Below are positions 41,001 through 44,967 of a stretch of 44,967 nt of DNA, piece by piece. The translations under genes were made by a program, and so were the position numbers. Location: positions 1 to 44,967 of the forward strand of contig VFZD01000005.1 of NCBI GenBank assembly GCA_016871295.1, read 5' to 3'. The notes under the pieces were generated by a model, which was not told the DNA's origin, did not search any database, and saw only the letters and a program-made list of their open reading frames with translations. Source of the stretch: Actinomycetota bacterium (lineage in GTDB: Bacteria; Actinomycetota; Acidimicrobiia; Acidimicrobiales; Ilumatobacteraceae). How positions within the stretch are numbered: the stretch's first letter is position 1; each line of letters begins with the position of its first letter.

Positions 41001-41018
41001 TTGTGAAATTCTGCACGA
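41001..41018 (+). promoter_or_regulatory. Possible Rex operator at the rex promoter
   Basis: TTGTGAAATTCTGCACGA resembles the Rex site TTGTGA-n6-TCACAA: the left half is exact and the right half matches 4 of 6. It lies just upstream of the rex -10, where binding would block RNA polymerase and give autoregulation. Confidence 0.4.
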
Positions 41019-41023
41019 GGGCA

Positions 41024-41029
41024 TATCCT
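41024..41029 (+). promoter_or_regulatory. -10 element of rex
   Basis: TATCCT, 6 bases before ATG 41036. Confidence 0.5.
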
Positions 41030-41035
41030 GATTTC

Positions 41036-41695
41036 ATGACCCAACTTCAACGTCGCAGAATTCCGGATGCAGCAGTCGCTCGGCTTCCGGTGTATCTGCA
41101 AATTCTGAACAATCTCTTGGCGACAAAAGTTTCACGATTTTCAAGCGACGAACTCGCCGCTTTGGCCGGCGTGAACGCCGCCAAGGTCAGAAAAGATCTC
41201 TCGTATCTGGGAAGTTACGGAACCAGGGGCGTCGGCTACGAGGTCACATATTTGATTTATCAGATCAAACGCGAACTTGGTCTGATGCGTGAATGGAACG
41301 TCGTGGTTGTTGGCGCGGGCAACTTGGGTTGTGCGCTCGCAAAATTTGGCGGGTTCACGCCGCGCGGTTTCCCGGTGGTTGGTATTTGCGACAATGATCC
41401 AAAAAAGATTGGCCAAACAGTTGGCCATCTCTCGGTTTTTGACGTGTGCAATCTGCAGAAGATCGTCGTTGAGTTGGATGTCGCGATCGGCGCGATCACT
41501 ACTTCGACGACATCGGCACAAGCGGCCGCCGATGCGCTCGTCGACGCCGGAATCACCTCGATTTTGAATTTTGCGCCGATCGTCTTGGCGACCCCGAGCA
41601 GTGTTTCGGTGCGAAATGTCGACCTAGGTGTTGAACTTCAGATTCTCAGTTATTACGAACAGATGAGAACTGAGCAACATGCGCCAGTTGGCTAA
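41036..41695 (+). CDS. rex: Redox-sensing repressor Rex
   Basis: Rex binds NADH or NAD+ and represses respiratory and fermentative genes when NAD+ dominates. The 219-residue protein has the N-terminal winged helix (AVARLPVYLQILNNLL, VSRFSSDELAALAGVNAAKVRKDLSYLGSYGTRGVGY, in parts) and the Rossmann domain (VVVVGAGNLGCALAKF, GFPVVGICDNDPKKIG). The C-terminal ILNFAPIVL and NVDLGVELQILSYYE complete it. In Streptomyces rex precedes hemA; here a different gene follows. Confidence 0.95.
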   Translation: MTQLQRRRIPDAAVARLPVYLQILNNLLATKVSRFSSDELAALAGVNAAKVRKDLSYLGSYGTRGVGYEVTYLIYQIKRELGLMREWNVVVVGAGNLGCALAKFGGFTPRGFPVVGICDNDPKKIGQTVGHLSVFDVCNLQKIVVELDVAIGAITTSTTSAQAAADALVDAGITSILNFAPIVLATPSSVSVRNVDLGVELQILSYYEQMRTEQHAPVG

Positions 41696-42293
41696 TTTGC
41701 GTTTGTGGGCGGCCCTCGGGTCGCTCGCCATCGCGACTTTGCTGCTTGCTCTGGTCACTTGCGACGACTGCTTCGGACGGGATGGAGATCGAATTGCAGT
41801 CTCGCCCGAAGTCGAGAAAAATGTCGAGACCACGGCCGTCATCGTCGGATTTTCGTCGTCGGAAAATTGGCGGTTGCAAGACGGTAAGACCATCGGCGAA
41901 GCCTCGGTCACCCTCGACGACGGTAGAAACATTTTGATCGCTGCCGAGACTCCCGGCGAGAACAACTGCTCCGACCTGGATGCGCGGGTGTCGTGTATTT
42001 TCCTGGCCAATATGTTCGGCGATTCGGTGATGTGGTTCGCGTTGATCGACACGAACGGGGAAAGGCCCAATCGTGTGCTCGAACTTGCGGGTCTTGTCGA
42101 CATGCTCGATTCGGGGAACCGCGGAGTTCTGGCCAACGGTTGGATCGTGCCACTCGCCAACGGGGTAAAAAAGTCGTGCGGAGAGAGAACGGGAACTCTT
42201 CGCGATTTCATCAACACCTACGGTTCAGAAAAGAGCGTGAGCAAATTGAATCTGATCACCGATCAGGTCGACGAGGTGGCCTGTACGGGTTGA
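41679..42293 (+). CDS. Uncharacterised exported or membrane-anchored protein after rex
   Basis: A 204-residue protein. A basic start (MRQLANLRLWAALGS) leads into one hydrophobic segment (LAIATLLLALVTC) followed by CDDCFGRDG. The cysteine could be a lipid-attachment site, though the T before it is atypical. The remaining ~170 residues are soluble and match nothing I know. It overlaps the end of rex by 17 bases, suggesting translational coupling. Confidence 0.7.
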   Translation: MRQLANLRLWAALGSLAIATLLLALVTCDDCFGRDGDRIAVSPEVEKNVETTAVIVGFSSSENWRLQDGKTIGEASVTLDDGRNILIAAETPGENNCSDLDARVSCIFLANMFGDSVMWFALIDTNGERPNRVLELAGLVDMLDSGNRGVLANGWIVPLANGVKKSCGERTGTLRDFINTYGSEKSVSKLNLITDQVDEVACTG

Positions 42294-42297
42294 CAAA

Positions 42298-43542
42298 TCA
42301 GGCGTTCGGAAAAGCCCGAACGATGGTCGCGGCCGCTTTGTAGGCGGCCTCGGCCGGCCCGATCTCATCGGGCCGCAACAAATTTGCCATGATCCGCAAC
42401 ACCCACTCCATCAATGTCCGACTGTGAATGCCGACCCGGGAGAGTTCGCGCATCAGGGCGGGTTTGCCGATGATTCTCGCGAACAGGCGGGCGACCCTGA
42501 AATATTGACCGTATTCCTTCTCGATCATCTGCTCGTATTGCTTGAGCGCCATCGCATCACCCGCGGCGAGAGCGTCGTGCATCACCTCGGCCGCGAAGCG
42601 AGCGGTTTCGTAGGCATAGTCGATGCCCTCACCATTGAACGGGTTGACGCTGCCCGCGGCGTCGCCAACCACGATGTGAGTTGGTCCAAGTTTCGGACCC
42701 ACCGAACCACCCATCGGGACTTTTCCGCTGGTGGCCTTGCATTCGGGTTTGCTCGGGTCGATCTCCCAACGGTCGGCCACCATGTGGGCGTACGAGTCGA
42801 GAATTTGCGATGTGTTGACTTCTTTGAAATTTTTGAAAGTCGACAACAGACCGACACCGATGTTGATCGTGCCGTCACCCACCGGAAAAATCCAGCCGTA
42901 GCCGGGCATCGAATTTCCGTCTCGATCCTCGACGTCGAGCGCCGATTCGATCCACGGTTCTTGATGACGGGGGCTTTGCCAGTAGGTGCGGATCGCCGTG
43001 CCATACGGCCATGACCTCTCGCGAGCCGTGCCCATGCTTCGACCGAAGCGCGAGTTGGCGCCATCGGCGATGATCACATAGTCGGCGTTGATCGCCACGG
43101 TCGAGTTGTCGCGCTTGTTGACTACCATTGCTCCGCGCAGGCAACCTTTTTCCATGATTGGCGCGACGGCTTCGTGCTCCTCCAAAAGTTTCGCCCCCGC
43201 GTCTTGTGCGTTGCGAGCCACCAGCATGTCGAGTTCACGACGACGCACGACGTAGCCGTATCGCGGATAAATCGGGTGGGTCGGCCATTGCAGTTCGAGG
43301 GCCTTGCCGTGGGCGGTTGCGCGGAGTCCCTCGTAGCGGTGGAATCGGGAGAGTTGTTCGGTCAGTCCCATGTCGTCGAGTTGCTTGACGGCACGCGGCG
43401 TGAGACCGTCACCGCAAGTTTTTTCGCGCGGAAAGCTTTTGCGCTCGACGATCGTCACATCGTGCCCGAGTTTGGCCAACCAAAAACCCGCGGCTGATCC
43501 GGCGGGACCCCCACCGATGACGAGAACTTCCGTGCGAAGTAT
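42298..43542 (-). CDS. Geranylgeranyl reductase-family flavoprotein (no canonical start found)
   Basis: An FAD enzyme of the geranylgeranyl reductase group, which saturates isoprenoid chains such as those of menaquinone. Features are KTCGDGLTPRAVKQLDDMG, a typical RYGYVVRRRELDMLV, ADYVIIADGANSRFGRSMG and VVGDAAGSVNPFNGEGIDYA. The FAD-binding VLVIGGGPAGSAAGFWLAK lies upstream of the first usable start (TTG 43479). The frame runs to a TAG at 43591-43593 without any ATG, GTG or TTG. I placed the start at an ATA (43542), just before the conserved strand. ATC 43578 and ATA 43590 are alternatives, and a sequence error is possible. Confidence 0.85.
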   Translation of the reverse strand: MLRTEVLVIGGGPAGSAAGFWLAKLGHDVTIVERKSFPREKTCGDGLTPRAVKQLDDMGLTEQLSRFHRYEGLRATAHGKALELQWPTHPIYPRYGYVVRRRELDMLVARNAQDAGAKLLEEHEAVAPIMEKGCLRGAMVVNKRDNSTVAINADYVIIADGANSRFGRSMGTARERSWPYGTAIRTYWQSPRHQEPWIESALDVEDRDGNSMPGYGWIFPVGDGTINIGVGLLSTFKNFKEVNTSQILDSYAHMVADRWEIDPSKPECKATSGKVPMGGSVGPKLGPTHIVVGDAAGSVNPFNGEGIDYAYETARFAAEVMHDALAAGDAMALKQYEQMIEKEYGQYFRVARLFARIIGKPALMRELSRVGIHSRTLMEWVLRIMANLLRPDEIGPAEAAYKAAATIVRAFPNA

Positions 43543-43590
43543 TTTGGTTACTTCGCTTGTGAGATCGAGGGGTTTGATCTCAGTTGCTAT

Positions 43591-44421
43591 CTATTTTCCC
43601 GATGCCCGCGGATCGGTGCCGACCCGTGCCGGTGGTTTGGGCAGCGCGGCAAAAGTTTCGGCGAGGTTGTCGTAATCGACCGCGCCGCTCTCGAGACCCA
43701 AAAATATCTCTGATTCGGGCGAACACCATGTTTCGAATTCGTCCTTCCATTCTTCGCCCTGCGGATCCGCCCCGCCGATCACATAACGCTCGTGGCACAC
43801 CACACCGAGAATTTCGGCGTCGGTCAAACCGCCGCCATATTTCTCACCCTGCTGGGGCATCGGGTTGCCGTTGTACGAAAGTGGCGCGTGCGCACCACCC
43901 TCGCGATTCGGGTCGCCGTAGGTTTTGATGTTGGCCGAGACAAAAGGTTGCGAACCGGTGTAGACGAAATTCAACATATCTTCAATTTTTGGGAAAGTCT
44001 TGAGAACTTCACCCCGGTAGAGCGCACGCCCTGCTCCTCCTGCACCATTGACGCCATGACATCCCGCACAGCTGCCGTAAACACCGGCACCAACCGCGAG
44101 CGGACCTTCGACGGTTCTTTCTTGCGGCTTGATCGACAGCGCGTAGAGCAACGCCCAAAATGGCAACAGACTCAAAGTAGCCATTGCCCAAAACGGAATC
44201 TTCCTTCGTGTCTTTGCCGCCACGACAAAATCAGGGTCGGGCGGTGGTGGCGGTGGTGCGCTGACAATTTGCGCGGCCTGCGCCACGGGAGCAGCTTTCG
44301 TTTCTGATTTGGCGGGAAGATTCGATTCGCCCGCCGATGTATCTGAGGTCGTGGGATTGCCGGCGAGTTTGTTGCGGGCCTCTTGCGCTCGTTTGAGTAA
44401 GTGCTCTGGTATTCCTGCCAC
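43591..44421 (-). CDS. Membrane-anchored c-type cytochrome
   Basis: A 276-residue protein: an N-terminal cytoplasmic part (GIPEHLLKRAQEARNKLAG, then an Ala/Pro-rich stretch with six prolines), one membrane span (FWAMATLSLLPFWALLYAL), and an outer haem domain with the CxxCH site in GSCAGCHGVNGAGG. The axial methionine is probably in GNPMPQQGEKYGGGLTDAEI. A second CHERY lies further on. It likely moves electrons in respiration. GTG 44421 is preceded by AAGGAG, 4 bases away. The reductase gene follows in the same frame after TAG. Confidence 0.9.
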   Translation of the reverse strand: MAGIPEHLLKRAQEARNKLAGNPTTSDTSAGESNLPAKSETKAAPVAQAAQIVSAPPPPPPDPDFVVAAKTRRKIPFWAMATLSLLPFWALLYALSIKPQERTVEGPLAVGAGVYGSCAGCHGVNGAGGAGRALYRGEVLKTFPKIEDMLNFVYTGSQPFVSANIKTYGDPNREGGAHAPLSYNGNPMPQQGEKYGGGLTDAEILGVVCHERYVIGGADPQGEEWKDEFETWCSPESEIFLGLESGAVDYDNLAETFAALPKPPARVGTDPRASGK

Positions 44422-44425
44422 AAAT

Positions 44426-44431
44426 CTCCTT
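44426..44431 (-). promoter_or_regulatory. Shine-Dalgarno of the cytochrome c gene
   Basis: AAGGAG on the minus strand, 4 bases before GTG 44421; short spacing but a full match. It decides the start against in-frame codons further upstream. Confidence 0.5.
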
Positions 44432-44654
44432 GACCCGATAAATCTGGCGTTAAACAGGTTAGACGCAACCTGCCTGAGAAATATATGTTCACGAGCGCAC
44501 AACCAAATTCATCGAACGAAACTGATCGCAAAAGTTGAGCGATCGTGCACGCCTGTGACCAACGAGTCACGTCGAAGCGGGTTGCGAATACCGTCGTTAT
44601 TGGCCCTCAGACTAGGCTAAAAACAGTTCTCGAGGAAAGGCAAGCCCTCAAGTA

Positions 44655-44967
44655 ATGCTCGCATTAGACATTCTCAGATGGCCAGGTGTCAATCAGGCGT
44701 TCTTGTTTTCTTTCGTCCTCACCACGGCGATGAGTCTGGTCGTGATACCGGTCGGCAAGCGTCGTAAGTTCGACAGAAAAGCGACTTGGGGTGAGGCGAT
44801 GATCGCGGCCGCCTACATTTTTTTGGTTCTGTTCCTCGCGTTCGGGGTTGTTCCGCATCAATTCATCGACCATGCAGACAAAGAACTTGGCTGGCGAAAA
44901 GACAAACTCGTCTACGGGCCTTTCGACATCCTCAAATCTGACACCGTTGGTGGAAGCTTCCCGATAA
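44655..44967 (+). CDS. N-terminal part of a membrane protein (runs off the window)
   Basis: From ATG 44655 the frame stays open to the window edge (about 104 residues). It has two hydrophobic segments (AFLFSFVLTTAMSLVVIPV and AMIAAAYIFLVLFLAFGVV) separated by a charged loop (GKRRKFDRKATWGE), then a hydrophilic part with KELGWRKDKLVYGP. It is divergent from a cytochrome c gene, so a respiratory role is possible but not shown. A TAGGCT lies at ~44613 and GAGGAAAGG at ~44632, too far for a standard Shine-Dalgarno. Confidence 0.6.
   Translation, partial: MLALDILRWPGVNQAFLFSFVLTTAMSLVVIPVGKRRKFDRKATWGEAMIAAAYIFLVLFLAFGVVPHQFIDHADKELGWRKDKLVYGPFDILKSDTVGGSFPI

Noticed and set aside
43591-43593. 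Readthrough of TAG giving a cytochrome c-reductase fusion
   Set aside because: The haem domain is outside the membrane and the flavoprotein should be inside, so a fusion makes little topological sense. A non-standard start or sequence error is simpler.

Overview
This window reads as chromosomal DNA of a high-GC actinobacterium, probably class Acidimicrobiia (that rank is inference). Supporting signs are a mycothiol glycosyltransferase (mshA), a GlnR-type nitrogen regulator beside two glutamine synthetases, Rex, an RsiG-like anti-sigma protein, cytoplasmic cysteine-rich Fe-S and Mrp proteins, and very frequent leaderless-type starts. Genes are packed on both strands with gaps mostly under 150 bases. 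There is no phage, insertion sequence, CRISPR array or rRNA.

Layout. 1-2.8 kb: end of a membrane gene, tRNA-Lys(TTT), an AT-rich methyltransferase, and an 8-oxoguanine deaminase-like amidohydrolase in an operon with a small membrane protein and RidA. 3.2-5.7 kb: a Tat lipoprotein, ErpA/IscA and Mrp. 5.7-9.7 kb: a Nudix hydrolase and selA-selB. 9.7-16.4 kb: an NfeD-type membrane protease, a lone receiver domain, lysC-methyltransferase-asd, a membrane cyclophilin and a tyrosine phosphatase. 16.4-20 kb: 3-hydroxyacyl-CoA dehydrogenase, Aat and an ethylmalonyl-CoA mutase-like enzyme. 20-25.5 kb: LysM protein, glycerate kinase, LytR_C protein, tRNA-Thr(TGT), ispD-ispF-rlmB, a Crp regulator and a dienelactone hydrolase. 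25.6-32 kb: an unknown HTH protein, a copper-type P-ATPase and glnII-glnA-glnR. 32-36.4 kb: NAD synthetase, MFS transporter, phosphoglycerate-mutase-like enzyme, MoaD, RsiG-like protein. 36.4-45 kb: mshA-YbjN-proC, a candidate small RNA, a SAM hydrolase, a 27-residue membrane peptide, a membrane protein, Rex, a geranylgeranyl-reductase-like flavoprotein, a cytochrome c and the start of another membrane protein.

The most general signal is regulatory. About thirty genes carry a TANNNT hexamer 6-10 bases before an ATG or GTG, with no Shine-Dalgarno sequence, which fits leaderless transcripts. I used this rule to choose many starts. In three places the stop codon of one gene forms the first three bases of the next gene's -10 hexamer. 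Genes with a clear Shine-Dalgarno (erpA, glnII, the RsiG-like gene, cytochrome c, and an internal start inside lysC) stand out against this background.

Functional groups: nitrogen assimilation (glnII, glnA and glnR with a possible GlnR box), aspartate-family amino acids (lysC, asd), isoprenoids (ispD, ispF, geranylgeranyl reductase), selenocysteine decoding (selA, selB), redox sensing (rex, mshA) and a candidate cyclic-di-GMP switch (the RsiG-like protein). The best candidates for new biology are the RsiG-like protein, the small RNA at 39.06-39.18 kb, the 27-residue membrane peptide, and two genes that seem to start at non-standard codons.
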